The notes under the pieces are model-generated. The model saw only the letters and a list, made by a program, of their open reading frames with translations. It did no database searches and was not told where the DNA came from. 50,072 nt of DNA from Nitrospira sp. (lineage in GTDB: Bacteria > Nitrospirota > Nitrospiria > Nitrospirales > Nitrospiraceae), in contig JANDJG010000002.1 in assembly GCA_024331085.1 (NCBI GenBank), forward strand, positions 1 through 50,072. Direction: 5' to 3'. Shown in pieces: positions 7,948-17,404 of this stretch. The position numbers and the translations under genes are program-made. Numbering within the stretch: the first letter of the stretch is position 1; each line of letters begins with the position of its first letter.

Positions 7948-7973
7948 TTGACAACATCTAATTGTATATGCAA
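7948..7973 (+). promoter_or_regulatory. -35 element and MarR operator upstream of marR
   Basis: A consensus TTGACA (7948-7953) is followed by the 12-bp element TTGTATATGCAA at 7962-7973. This is the exact reverse complement of the core of the operator in front of the efflux genes. A repressor bound here would block its own promoter. The -10 is not clear (CATTAT at 7974-7979 is the best but too far). Confidence 0.6.
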
Positions 7974-7985
7974 CATTATGCCGCA

Positions 7986-8438
7986 ATGAAATCAAATAAA
8001 CGGGTGGATATCGTTGATCGGATCGCTCATGAGTGCTTGCTGATGCGAGTGCGTAAACTTGATCGCGTGCTCATGGGCATCTACGATGCCGAGCTCCGTT
8101 CCTTCGGTCTGAAGGCCAGCCAAATGACTCTTCTGGTTCTTATAGCCAAGGCCGGCCCCATTCGGCGTATCGAGATTGGGAAGCGTCTGCACCTCGACCC
8201 ATCCACGCTGACCAGAAATCTGAAGATCATGATGGCCAACGGTTGGATCCAAGAGATTGCGGACGGGAAAGACGGCCGGGGTCTCCCTGTGCAGATTACG
8301 GCCCAAGGTCATACCCTGCTGAATCAAATCGGTCCCTCTTGGCAAAAGGCCCAAGCTCGAACGGAGAAGTTTCTTGGCACGGCCGGCGCGGCACTTATGC
8401 GAAAGCTTGCCGCAAACAGCGAAATACCACCAGAGTAG
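7986..8438 (+). CDS. MarR-family transcriptional regulator of the adjacent efflux genes
   Basis: The 150-residue protein has the MarR winged-helix layout: a dimerisation helix at each end, GLKASQMTLLVLIAKAGPIR leading into the recognition helix IGKRLHLDPSTLTRNLKIM, and the wing IADGKDGRGLPVQIT with the conserved D-x-R-G. MarR proteins usually repress efflux operons and release DNA on binding a drug. It sits 56 bp upstream of the RND adaptor gene in the same direction, with matching operators before each. No ribosome-binding site is visible; the ATG at 7986 is chosen because the earlier ATG (7968) and TTG (7962) lie inside the operator. Confidence 0.85.
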   Translation: MKSNKRVDIVDRIAHECLLMRVRKLDRVLMGIYDAELRSFGLKASQMTLLVLIAKAGPIRRIEIGKRLHLDPSTLTRNLKIMMANGWIQEIADGKDGRGLPVQITAQGHTLLNQIGPSWQKAQARTEKFLGTAGAALMRKLAANSEIPPE

Positions 8439-8443
8439 TTTTT

Positions 8444-8473
8444 TTGACAATATAGTTGCATATACAACTATAT
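8444..8473 (+). promoter_or_regulatory. Efflux promoter with near-perfect 24-bp MarR operator
   Basis: TTGACA at 8444-8449 is followed by a 24-bp near-palindrome at 8450-8473: 9-bp arms (ATATAGTTG and complement) around a 6-bp centre. Its core TTGCATATACAA (8456-8467) is the same 12-mer, inverted, as the site before marR. It fills the -35/-10 spacer and overlaps the likely -10 (TATATG at 8469-8474), an arrangement typical of MarR repression. Confidence 0.75.
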
Positions 8474-8494
8474 GAACTCCCCAAGGAGAACATC

Positions 8495-9655
8495 ATGAAA
8501 ATCACTCCGCACAGCCTTATCCGTCCCACTACGTGTTTGGTCGGTGCCGTCCTTATGACAGTGATGATCACCCTGGGATGCAATCATCAAGACAAGCAAT
8601 CCGGGAAAATTTCCAGACCCGTAAAGGTCGTCCGAATCGGCGATGAGGCCGCCGCAGGGGTGATGAGTTTCGCCGGAGAAGTGCGGGCTCGATACGAGAC
8701 GACCTTGGCCTTCCGGGTATCGGGCAAAATGATTCACCGTCTCGTCGAGGTGGGCGATCGCGTGCGCAAAGGACAGCGATTAGCGAGACTTGATTCCAAC
8801 GATTTTCAACTTGGAGTGGACGCGCTCCATGCCCAACTGAAATCCGCCCAGGCCGAGCAGGATTTTACCAGGGATAATCTGACACGTTACCGCGAACTCC
8901 TGAACCTCCGGGTCATTAGTCCGGCCGAGTTCGACCGCCATGAAACCGCTTACGTCGCCGCGCGGGAACGGGTGGCTGCTCTGACCGCGCAATTGAGCCA
9001 AGCGACGAACCAATTACGATACAGCGATCTGCTGGCGGATCGAGACGGCGTGGTGACGGCGCTGGAAGCCGAGGCCGGGCAGGTTGTGGCAGCCGGTCAA
9101 CCGATCGTCAAGCTGGCCCGACTTGATGAAAAAGAAATCCATTTCGATATCCCCGAGCAACGCGCGTCAGAAATCGAACTCCGTCAGAATGTCCACGTGA
9201 CCTTGTGGACCGGCGGCGACAGGCAAATTACGGCTCGTATTCGCGAGATCGCGGCGGCGGCCGACCCGGCCAGTCGGACCTATCGTGTCAAGGCGACGCT
9301 GCTTGAGGGACAGAATGACGCGCAGCTCGGTAAGACGGCGACGGTCTGGATTCCGCTGACGATCCCATCTCGCATCGTCGTTCCACTCTCCGCCGTCTTT
9401 ACTTCCCAGAACGAACCCGGACGGCCGCGTGTGTGGCTTGTCGATGAGCAGACCGGCACGGTCGGATCCGTGCCTGTCCAGCTTGGCGAGACACTGGACG
9501 GAGAACGGATTGTGGTCGAGGGGGTCAGGCCCGGACAACTGGTCGTCAGCGCCGGGGTCCAACGTCTGGTGGAAGGGCAGGCGGTGCGCGTGCCGGAACA
9601 GGTCGTGGCGGCCATGCAAGACTCCATGGCCGGACGAAAGGAGGATCGGCCATGA
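8495..9655 (+). CDS. RND efflux periplasmic adaptor lipoprotein (HlyD/AcrA family)
   Basis: The 386-residue protein starts at the ATG preceded by AAGGAGAA and has a lipoprotein signal ending TVMITLGC. It then shows the membrane-fusion-protein order: beta-barrel strand, lipoyl half (KMIHRLVEVGDRVRKGQRLA), an alpha-hairpin (about residues 85-155), second lipoyl half (RDGVVTALEAEAGQVVAAGQ) and C-terminal barrel and membrane-proximal domains. It would link the inner-membrane pump to the outer-membrane factor in the periplasm. Its stop overlaps the start of the pump gene in ATGA (9652-9655), so the two are translationally coupled. Confidence 0.92.
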   Translation: MKITPHSLIRPTTCLVGAVLMTVMITLGCNHQDKQSGKISRPVKVVRIGDEAAAGVMSFAGEVRARYETTLAFRVSGKMIHRLVEVGDRVRKGQRLARLDSNDFQLGVDALHAQLKSAQAEQDFTRDNLTRYRELLNLRVISPAEFDRHETAYVAARERVAALTAQLSQATNQLRYSDLLADRDGVVTALEAEAGQVVAAGQPIVKLARLDEKEIHFDIPEQRASEIELRQNVHVTLWTGGDRQITARIREIAAAADPASRTYRVKATLLEGQNDAQLGKTATVWIPLTIPSRIVVPLSAVFTSQNEPGRPRVWLVDEQTGTVGSVPVQLGETLDGERIVVEGVRPGQLVVSAGVQRLVEGQAVRVPEQVVAAMQDSMAGRKEDRP

Positions 9656-12600
9656 AGGATTTCAATCTGAGCGAGTGGGCGCTCACACATCGCTCCATCA
9701 CCGGGTTTTTCATGGTGCTGGTGCTGCTCGGTGGAATGGTCGCCTATTTCCAGCTTGGACAGCGGGAAGACCCGTCGTTCACCTTCCGGGTGATGGTTGT
9801 AAAGACCCTCTACCCCGGGGCGACCGCACAGGAAACAGAGCAACAGGTAACCGACCGACTGGAAAAGAAAATCCAGGAACTGCCCAACCTGGACTTCATC
9901 CGAAGCTACTCGAAGCCGGGCGAATCGGTCATTTTCGTCTCCCCCCGGGAAGATACGCCGGCGAAGGAAATCCCCGAACTCTGGTATCAAGTGCGCAAGA
10001 AGGTCGGCGACATCCGCACGAGCTTGCCGCCCGGTATCGTCGGCCCCTTCTTCAACGACGAGTTCGGCGACACCTACAGCTTTCTCTATGCCTTTTCGGG
10101 AGAAGGCTTCAGCTACGCCGAGTTGAAAGCCGCGGCGGATTCGGCTCGGCAGCAGATCCTGCGCAGCAAAGATGTCGAGAAAGTCGAGCTCATCGGAGCC
10201 CAAGACGAAAAAATTTACGTCGAGTTTTCCGACAAGAAGCTGGCCCAACTGGGTTTGGACGCCGAGGCGGTCGCTCAAGTACTCCAGGCGCAGAACAGCA
10301 TGGCGCCGGCGGGAACCGTATTTTCTTTACGGCGCAATCTCCCCATACGACTGACCGGTCCATTCGACTCGGTGGAGAGCGTGGCCGACCTGGCCGTACG
10401 TGTCGAAGGCCGGACCATCAGGGTCAGCGATTTCGCCAAGGTGACGCGGGGCTACACCGATCCGCCGCAATTCAAAATGCGCTTCAACGGGAAGGACGCG
10501 GTCGGCCTCGGCGTGACCATGCACAAGAAAGGCGATGTCCTAAAACTGGGCAAAACGCTTGAAACCGCCATGACTCGGATCGAGGGCGAACTTCCGGTGG
10601 GCCTCGCGGTCGAGCGGGTCGCCGATCAATCGCGCGTCGTCAACACGGCCATCGGCGAATTCCTGCGCACCTTCTTCGAGGCGCTGGGGGCGGTGCTGCT
10701 CGTCAGTTTCACGAGTCTCGGATTTCGAGCCGGCTCCGTCGTCGGTCTGACAGTGCCCCTGGTTCTGGCCGGAACGTTGCTGTGCATGTGGCTCTTGGAC
10801 ATGGAAATCCACCGTATTTCGCTGGGCGCCTTGATTCTCGGGTTGGGTCTTTTGGTGGACGACGCCATGATCGCAATCGAGATGATGGCGCGCAAACTCG
10901 AAGAGGGGTGGGACCGACTGCGTGCCGCGACGTTTGCCTACCGTGCGACGGCCTTTCCCATGTTGACTGGTACGCTGATCACCATCGCCGGTTTTCTGCC
11001 GGTAGGCCTGGCGAGATCCCAAGCCGGCGAATACACCGTGGCGATTTTTCAGGTGATGGCCATCTCGTTGTCCCTGTCGTGGATCGGCGCGGTGGTCTTC
11101 ACACCCTATCTGGGGTTTCTGATGCTCAAAACCAAGAGCACCGGGCACACGCCCGGCCACGACCTTTTTGACACGCCGTTCTATAATCGACTGCGCCGCT
11201 GGGTGGATCGATGTGTAGAACGTCGCAAGACGGTCATCATCGGCACGGTGGCGCTGTTCGGCGTCGGCGTCGCAACGTTGACTCAAGTCCCCGAACAGTT
11301 TTTCCCGCTGTCCAATCGGCCGGAAGTCATCATCGACCTGTGGTTGCCGGAGGGCAGCGCCTTCGCGCAAACGGAAGCGGTCGCCAAGCGTATGGAGGCT
11401 CTGCTTGCCGCGGACGAGGATGTGGTGAATTATGCCTCGTACATCGGCGGCGGCAGTCCACGGTTTTTCCTGCTGATCGTGCAACAATTGGCCAATACCA
11501 ACCTCGCCGAATTCGTCGTGATGACCCGTGACAACCCGGCCCGCGAACGGGTCATGCAACGCATCAGGCTGGCTTTCGCCACGGATTTTCCGGAAGTGCG
11601 GGGACGGGCCATGCGACTCAATGTCGGGCCTCCGATGGATTATCCGCTCCTGTTCAGGGTATTCGGGGAAGATCCCAAGATCGTTCGAACCATCGCCGAC
11701 CGGGTAGCCGAGGTCGTGCGCGCCAATCCCAATGCGGTGGATGTGAACGATGACTGGCATGATCGCATTCCTTCGCTTCGTCTCGTACTCGATCAAGACA
11801 AAGCGCGCGCGCTCGGCGTCTCGACCATGAGCTTGTCACAAGCCTTACAGGCTCACTATACGGGAATTCCTGTCGGACAGTTCCGCGAGGACGACAAGCT
11901 CCTCGACATCGTCTGGAGGGCGCAAAAGAACTTGCGCAATGCCGCAGACGAGTTGCCCGATGTGGCAGTACGAACGGCCAGTGGAAAATCCGTGCCGCTG
12001 GCGCAACTGGTCAAATTCGAAACCGTTTTCGAGGACGGCGTCCGTTGGCGCCGTAACCGTTTCCCGGCGATTTCAGTACGGGCCGACGTGGCGGACGGCA
12101 TGCTGGCGCCGGATGTAGCCGCGCAGATCGTTCCGAAACTCCAGCCCATCAAGGACAGCCTTCCCGCCGGCTATTTCATTGAAACCGGCGCGGCCAAGGA
12201 GGATGCCTGGATCGCTCAGAAGTCAATTCTGATCTGGATTCCGCTGGTCGTGATCGCCACGCTCATCCTACTGATGATGCAGTTACAGAACCTGTCCCGA
12301 ACGTTCCTGGTGTTCGTCACCGCTCCTTTGGGTGTGATCGGGGCCGCATTCGCCCTGTTGCTGTTCGGCGCTCCCTTCGGGTTCGTCGCTTTGCTCGGCA
12401 TCATTGCCCTGGCCGGCATGATCATGCGCAACGCGGTGATTCTCGTAGATCAAATCGAGCAGGACGAAAAGGCCGGCCGGGATACCTGGACCGCCATTGT
12501 GGAATCGACCGTCCGGCGTTTCCGGCCCATCTTGTTGACCGCAGCGGCCGCGATCCTGGCGATGATTCCGTTGTCGCGGAACGATTTCTTCGGACCGCAG

Positions 12601-14235
12601 GCTATCGCCATCATGGGCGGACTTGCAATCGCGACCGTACTGACCGTGTTTTTCCTCCCCGCGTTGTATGCGGCATGGTTTCGTGTCGTCCGGAACCGGA
12701 CCGGCGCGGATGCCCCGCAGACAGGGTCGGAGAAGGCTCTGTTTTCCAGAGATTCAGCGGCAATTGATGGTGCGATTGCGGTGGCGACGCGTTCCGCACT
12801 ACCCATCGTCCTTCTGACGATCGTCATGTTAGGCGGGTGTACACCGACGCGTGTGAGCGATCGGGTACCATTATCGGCTCCGAGGGCGTGGAATCATGCC
12901 CCGATCGTTCAAGACAATTCCAATCAGACTGATCTCAAAGAATGGTGGCGAGGATTTCGCGATCCACTTCTGAACGAATTGATCACCCTAGCACTAGCCG
13001 CCAACCACGATCTGAGAATCGCAACGGCTCGCGTTCGCGAGGCCAACGCGATGGTTACTGTCGCGGAATCAGCTCTCTATCCCAGTGTTGATTTCTTCTC
13101 TTTTGGCGGCCGGGAAAAGCGGATTGACCGGATTCTCGCAGTGCCGGATGGCCGTGGAGAAACACGGCTGGTCGTACCCACCGCCAATGTCGGAACCGGT
13201 GGTCTTGCTGCGCGGTGGGAAGTCGATATTTTCGGCGCCAGACGTCTTGAGGCTGAGGCAACGGCTGCTCAGGCTGCTGGAACCGTAGAGGAACGGCATG
13301 GAGTGCAGGTAGGATTGCTCGCTCAGGTGGCGATGAACTATCTGGAACTACGTGGCGTACAAGAGCGAACTGCGATTCTGCGCGACAACATCGAGGTCCA
13401 GCGGGAAAGGCTCAGAACTCTGCAGGCCTTTTATCGTGCGGGGTTAACGAACGAGGCGGAAGTCTCGCGCCAGGAAACCTTGCTCCACAGCACCGAGAGC
13501 GCCCTCCCGGAGTTGAAGGCAACAGAAACCACTCTGATCCATCGCCTGAGCGTGCTGCTGGGTGAATCTCCGTCAAAGCTTGAACACCGGCTTATTCCTA
13601 CAACAGCTTATTCTTCCGACCTGCCCGACATCCCAAACATGTTGCCTGCAAGCCTGCTATTACAACGGCCCGATCTGCGCCTCGCGCAAACCGAGGTGAG
13701 TGCGGCGGCTGCCCGCCTTGGTACCTCGCGGGCCGATTTGTTCCCGAAGGTGGTGTTATCGGCAAGCGGTGGAATCGGCGCACTGACCGCCGGCGGATTT
13801 CCGGCTCTGGCAGAGGGCGTGTACGCGCTGGGGGCTGGCCTCACGGCTCCGATATTCAATGCGGGACGCATCCGGGCTCACATCGCTGCGGCGGACGCGC
13901 GGCTGGATCAAGTCGCGGCGAAGTACGAAAAAACCTTCCTCCTCGCCCTGGAAGACGTGGAAAATGCCTTTGTCGCCCATACCTCGTCGAAAGAGCGCCG
14001 CGAACAACTCTTGAAGGCCGAAACAGCGGCAGAAAACACGTACCTCTCCTCCGAAGCCTTATATCAGAGAGGAGCGCGCGATTATTTATCCGTGCTCGAC
14101 GCTCAACGCACCAAACTTTTAATCAATGACGAGCGTGTCAAAGCTGAAACCGCAGTTCGTATCTCGTTGATCTCGCTTTTCAGGGCATTCGGTGGCGGTT
14201 GGGCGGCGAACCTCGGTGAGTCGGATCGACGATGA
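9652..14235 (+). CDS. Fusion of an RND efflux pump with a NodT-type outer-membrane factor
   Basis: This single 1527-codon frame encodes two proteins end to end. Residues 1 to about 1030 are a full RND (AcrB-like) pump: FNLSEWALTHRSITGFFMVL for TM1, two porter domains, and the proton-relay Asp pair D403-D404 in GLLVDDAMIAIEMM. Residues about 1044-1527 are a complete outer-membrane efflux lipoprotein: hydrophobic stretch SALPIVLLTIVMLGGC with a lipobox Cys at 1063, EWWRGFRDPLLNELI, and the second repeat RPDLRLAQTEVSAAAARLG. The linker holds no stop and no convincing internal ribosome-binding site, though GTG 12781 could be an internal start. Signal peptidase II cleavage at Cys1063 could separate the halves after export. 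The substrate is unknown. Confidence 0.88.
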   Translation: MKDFNLSEWALTHRSITGFFMVLVLLGGMVAYFQLGQREDPSFTFRVMVVKTLYPGATAQETEQQVTDRLEKKIQELPNLDFIRSYSKPGESVIFVSPREDTPAKEIPELWYQVRKKVGDIRTSLPPGIVGPFFNDEFGDTYSFLYAFSGEGFSYAELKAAADSARQQILRSKDVEKVELIGAQDEKIYVEFSDKKLAQLGLDAEAVAQVLQAQNSMAPAGTVFSLRRNLPIRLTGPFDSVESVADLAVRVEGRTIRVSDFAKVTRGYTDPPQFKMRFNGKDAVGLGVTMHKKGDVLKLGKTLETAMTRIEGELPVGLAVERVADQSRVVNTAIGEFLRTFFEALGAVLLVSFTSLGFRAGSVVGLTVPLVLAGTLLCMWLLDMEIHRISLGALILGLGLLVDDAMIAIEMMARKLEEGWDRLRAATFAYRATAFPMLTGTLITIAGFLPVGLARSQAGEYTVAIFQVMAISLSLSWIGAVVFTPYLGFLMLKTKSTGHTPGHDLFDTPFYNRLRRWVDRCVERRKTVIIGTVALFGVGVATLTQVPEQFFPLSNRPEVIIDLWLPEGSAFAQTEAVAKRMEALLAADEDVVNYASYIGGGSPRFFLLIVQQLANTNLAEFVVMTRDNPARERVMQRIRLAFATDFPEVRGRAMRLNVGPPMDYPLLFRVFGEDPKIVRTIADRVAEVVRANPNAVDVNDDWHDRIPSLRLVLDQDKARALGVSTMSLSQALQAHYTGIPVGQFREDDKLLDIVWRAQKNLRNAADELPDVAVRTASGKSVPLAQLVKFETVFEDGVRWRRNRFPAISVRADVADGMLAPDVAAQIVPKLQPIKDSLPAGYFIETGAAKEDAWIAQKSILIWIPLVVIATLILLMMQLQNLSRTFLVFVTAPLGVIGAAFALLLFGAPFGFVALLGIIALAGMIMRNAVILVDQIEQDEKAGRDTWTAIVESTVRRFRPILLTAAAAILAMIPLSRNDFFGPQAIAIMGGLAIATVLTVFFLPALYAAWFRVVRNRTGADAPQTGSEKALFSRDSAAIDGAIAVATRSALPIVLLTIVMLGGCTPTRVSDRVPLSAPRAWNHAPIVQDNSNQTDLKEWWRGFRDPLLNELITLALAANHDLRIATARVREANAMVTVAESALYPSVDFFSFGGREKRIDRILAVPDGRGETRLVVPTANVGTGGLAARWEVDIFGARRLEAEATAAQAAGTVEERHGVQVGLLAQVAMNYLELRGVQERTAILRDNIEVQRERLRTLQAFYRAGLTNEAEVSRQETLLHSTESALPELKATETTLIHRLSVLLGESPSKLEHRLIPTTAYSSDLPDIPNMLPASLLLQRPDLRLAQTEVSAAAARLGTSRADLFPKVVLSASGGIGALTAGGFPALAEGVYALGAGLTAPIFNAGRIRAHIAAADARLDQVAAKYEKTFLLALEDVENAFVAHTSSKERREQLLKAETAAENTYLSSEALYQRGARDYLSVLDAQRTKLLINDERVKAETAVRISLISLFRAFGGGWAANLGESDRR

Positions 14236-14329
14236 GAGCGATGCCCGGGAAAACCTCACATCTCGCTGTGGACTCCGGATCGATGCATCTCTCTCAACCC
14301 CATTTCAGGGAGGGGGGAGCCCCGTCGAC

Positions 14330-15811
14330 TTACGGTCCTCCGCCCGTCAACAGATCGAGCGTTCCTTCGGCCACCACTCGGACCTGGAGGGCGGCCTCGT
14401 CGGCAAACACGCCGATTCCCTGAAATGATGACAGTTTTCCCCGCATCACCAAATCGGGGCTCAATCGTTGATTCAGAACCGGAACGATGAGACTTTGCAT
14501 TTTCTTTGTAGCCTGCGTGACACCGACGACGGCTTCCGTTGCGATAAATCCACGAAACGATGAATGAAACAACCACTTGGCCGACTTGCCCAGTTGTTGG
14601 GCGGTCGCCGCATCGTAGCGAAGATTCTCAAAATAAAGGGTCTGCGTGAGCGGATTGAGGCGGGGCTTTCCCACCAAGTACGCATGCCCCTCGGCGTCCC
14701 CCCTGAAGTCGACTCGCATCACCACCTGATTGCCGCCGTTGCTGCGAACGGAGACCTCGGTGATGATAATGGAGCGGTCTTCATTCGACACACGCTCGCC
14801 TCTCAACCGGTCGGTCAATGCGTCGGAGAGTTTCTGATAGTCCATGCTCACGTCCGTGACCACGCGGAACCCGCGAGGAGTCGGTCGAGGATCGAGTCGC
14901 GGAAGGGAGACGGATGGGAGCGTCGGTTCGTCACCGAAGACGATCACGGGCTTGGCGACCATTTGAATCGTATCATGCAGATAATTGCCCTCGCTCGACA
15001 ATCCGCTGTGGGCGACACGCTCCACGTTGAACAGGAGCCACGCATCCGGATTGAGTCGAATCGGTTTCCGCAGAAGCTGCCAGACTTGTTCGATCCGGTC
15101 GTTGAACGTCACCGCCTTCAGACGCTCGACCGCTTGCTGGAGTCCCCCTCGCACGCCGTCCGCGAGCGCTTTTCGGACTTCTCCCGCAACAACGGTTTCT
15201 TCGGTCCGGTCGACTGTGCACGGGTCGACTCCATGAACGGACACATCGGCCACGGATGCGGCCAAACGGAAATCCGGCGTCATATCGATCGCCACACTTC
15301 CCGTCAACATCCCCTGTTTGTCTCCCCTGCCGCCATCTCCGCAGGGCATGGAGACGCCGGCCGAAGCCGTCTTCGGGTGTATGTCGATCTTGTACCGAAG
15401 AGGCGCGCTGATAAAGACGTTCGCCGACAGCTCCACGCCTTTCCACCAATCCCGGAGAGCGGCGCCGGAATCCTGCCTCGCAAACAAACCAGCGGCGGGA
15501 GCATTGATCGCAAAATCTTCGCGTTCGGCATGATATTTGTATTCCACACCCTGAGGGCTCTTGGCGTAAACTTCCCTCTGTCCGAACCGCTTGGGAATCA
15601 TCCGTTCGTCGTTGAGCACGTCGTTCAACATTGAAAGATCTACGCGAATGGAAAACCCGACGACGGAATCCGTTTCCGTCGTAGAAAGAGCCGGACGCTG
15701 CACCGGGGGAAACGGTTCGGGAGCGGGCGGCTGAATACGAGACGGCCCCAGCGAACAACCGAAAAAGAACAGCGCAACGGGCCACATGATACAAGACCGC
15801 CGTATCACCAT
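14330..15811 (-). CDS. DUF4403 family lipoprotein
   Basis: The 493-residue product begins MVIRRSCIMWPVALFFFGCS, a lipoprotein signal with the lipid-accepting Cys at about residue 19. The body resembles DUF4403: a pair of repeated strand-rich domains each opening with an S-x-I-x-V-D-L-S or V-x-T-D-V-S-M-D-Y strand, a KYHAEREDFAINAPAAG segment, and a C-terminal ATQQLGKSAKWLFHSSFRGF region. The fold is thought to bind lipids or hydrophobic ligands in the periplasm, but function is not established. The start at 15811 is preferred because GAGG lies about 8 nt upstream. It is convergent with the pump gene and divergent from the next. Confidence 0.75.
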   Translation of the reverse strand: MVIRRSCIMWPVALFFFGCSLGPSRIQPPAPEPFPPVQRPALSTTETDSVVGFSIRVDLSMLNDVLNDERMIPKRFGQREVYAKSPQGVEYKYHAEREDFAINAPAAGLFARQDSGAALRDWWKGVELSANVFISAPLRYKIDIHPKTASAGVSMPCGDGGRGDKQGMLTGSVAIDMTPDFRLAASVADVSVHGVDPCTVDRTEETVVAGEVRKALADGVRGGLQQAVERLKAVTFNDRIEQVWQLLRKPIRLNPDAWLLFNVERVAHSGLSSEGNYLHDTIQMVAKPVIVFGDEPTLPSVSLPRLDPRPTPRGFRVVTDVSMDYQKLSDALTDRLRGERVSNEDRSIIITEVSVRSNGGNQVVMRVDFRGDAEGHAYLVGKPRLNPLTQTLYFENLRYDAATAQQLGKSAKWLFHSSFRGFIATEAVVGVTQATKKMQSLIVPVLNQRLSPDLVMRGKLSSFQGIGVFADEAALQVRVVAEGTLDLLTGGGP

Positions 15812-16074
15812 GATCGTGCCTCGATGAGGGCGCCCCGGAGCCCGGCGTCCCCTCTGCTCCTCCCAGCCGGCTGCATGTTCCTTCCCGTCACCTTCTTCTT
15901 TGGTAGGGGCGCTAGCATACCAAAACCTTGCACGGCTTCGCAGCGAATATTTCTGAGCATATCTTGCTCCGGTCGAGGCGTGAACGGCGGAACAAGCATC
16001 GAACTCGCATTTCCGCAAAAATCCCGTGTTTTCTTGTCAGGTCGCCACCTCCCGGTTAGACTTTTTTCACTCTC

Positions 16075-17334
16075 ATGACACGCCCACGAAAAGCGGACGG
16101 CTCTCGGCTCCCGCCGCAAACCGGGGCCGCCGAAGCCATCACTGATGTGACCGCCCGGCTTCAAGAGGTCCTCGCCTCCGTTCAGGACCTGAGCCGGGAA
16201 GGATTTCCCTATCGAGACGCCGCGCGAACCAAGGCCGAGCTGCAACTTCGCGAATGCGTGAAGCAGCTTTTTGGCGAACACTCCCGTGAGTTTCAAACGT
16301 ATCGTCACTACCGACTGCGGGTATCAAACCAAGCGGAGATCGCGCAGAGCATCGCGACCATTCAAACGCTTCTCCAGATCATCCAAGACAAGGGATCGGG
16401 GCCTCAAACCTCCGTCGCGCCGCTTTCCTCCTCGACGTCGGCAACGGGCGTTCCCCTTGACACGGCGGAAATCCCACAGACGCCTCCTTCGCCGGAATCT
16501 ACGTCAAACCCGCCGGGCGGCCCATCCAAGCCGGCCAAGCCGGTGGAACTCATTTCAACGGCAACGAATCCGCGGATGCACGTCGCGCCGGCCGCTTCGC
16601 CACCTTCGCCGCCTGCCCCGACGAACGTTCCCACCGCGCCGACAGCGGCTCCGGAGAGCGCCGCCCCATCGCCACGGCCCATACCCTCTCGACCGCTTTC
16701 TCCGACCATGCCATCGAGTCCATCGCTTTCCTCAGATGAGGCCTCCACACGGCAGCGGACATTCCCTCCCTCGACATCCTCGCTGGACATGTCTCCACCG
16801 AATGCGGACGTCATCAGCCCGCCCCCCTTCTCCTTTTGCTCCTCTTGCTCCTCTTTGCCCAAGGCGGATTCCGAATGCGACTCGCTCCGGCTTGTCCGCA
16901 AAATCTGCCTCCGACTCCACGCGGTCGCCTGCCAACTGCGCCTCCGCGATGACGCTCGCCCGACGATCGAGATCCAGGATGACCTTGACGTGCAAGACCT
17001 ATTGCGGGCCCTTCTCAAAGTGGAATTCGACGACGTGGGGGTCGAAGAATGGACTCCGTCCTATGCGGAAAACACGGCGCTTTCCGCGCTCTTATTAAAC
17101 GGCGAGCACATCACCGTCGTGGCGAAGAAAACTCGCCCCGGTTTGACGACGAAGGAACTTGCCGAACGGATCGCGGCGGACGCCGCCTTCCATGCCGCTC
17201 GCCGTCAACCCGGCACCTTGTTCTGCTTTGTCTATGATCCGGAGGGCCGCGTCGGCAGCCCCAAACAATTGGAAACCGAGTTGGCCGACACCGGAAACGG
17301 GTACGCCGTCGAAGTCCTTGTGGCACCACGGTAA
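16075..17334 (+). CDS. Proline-rich protein with a degenerate DpnII/MboI-like nuclease domain
   Basis: The 419-residue protein has three parts. Residues 1-105 are helical (TDVTARLQEVLASVQDLSRE, a hydrophilic dimer-like helix). Residues about 110-265 are a Pro/Ser/Thr-rich linker. Residues about 275-419 match the DpnII/MboI-like restriction-fold domain: LHAVACQLRLRDDARPTIEI, VQDLLRALLKVEFDDVGVEE followed by WTPSYA, VVAKKTRPGL and TLFCFVYDPEGRVGSPKQLE. In active relatives the core reads about '(M/T)D-F-L-L ... (I/V)-E-x-K-K-T-R'; here the Asp position is not acidic (ALSALL) and the Glu is replaced (ITVVAKKTR), so cleavage activity is unlikely. The ATG has no ribosome-binding site. A role in DNA or nucleotide sensing is possible. 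Confidence 0.65.
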   Translation: MTRPRKADGSRLPPQTGAAEAITDVTARLQEVLASVQDLSREGFPYRDAARTKAELQLRECVKQLFGEHSREFQTYRHYRLRVSNQAEIAQSIATIQTLLQIIQDKGSGPQTSVAPLSSSTSATGVPLDTAEIPQTPPSPESTSNPPGGPSKPAKPVELISTATNPRMHVAPAASPPSPPAPTNVPTAPTAAPESAAPSPRPIPSRPLSPTMPSSPSLSSDEASTRQRTFPPSTSSLDMSPPNADVISPPPFSFCSSCSSLPKADSECDSLRLVRKICLRLHAVACQLRLRDDARPTIEIQDDLDVQDLLRALLKVEFDDVGVEEWTPSYAENTALSALLLNGEHITVVAKKTRPGLTTKELAERIAADAAFHAARRQPGTLFCFVYDPEGRVGSPKQLETELADTGNGYAVEVLVAPR

Positions 17335-17404
17335 GATCATGCACAAGCCAAAATCCCAAAAGCCGACTTCCGCTTCTCTTCCCGCTTCACGGCCAAAACG
17401 GCTG

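Noticed and set aside
10540..11796. Long minus-strand open frame inside the RND gene
   Set aside because: Low-complexity, His/Asp/Arg-rich translation opposite well-conserved RND coding sequence.
12720..12840. Frameshift or separate start dividing the RND and outer-membrane parts
   Set aside because: The frame is continuous and the linker has normal codon use. GTG 12781 lacks a ribosome-binding site, so fusion is the simpler reading.
14236..16074. A second attachment site for the tRNA-Arg element after the efflux genes
   Set aside because: No copy of the tRNA 3' end was seen by eye; a proper repeat search would be decisive.
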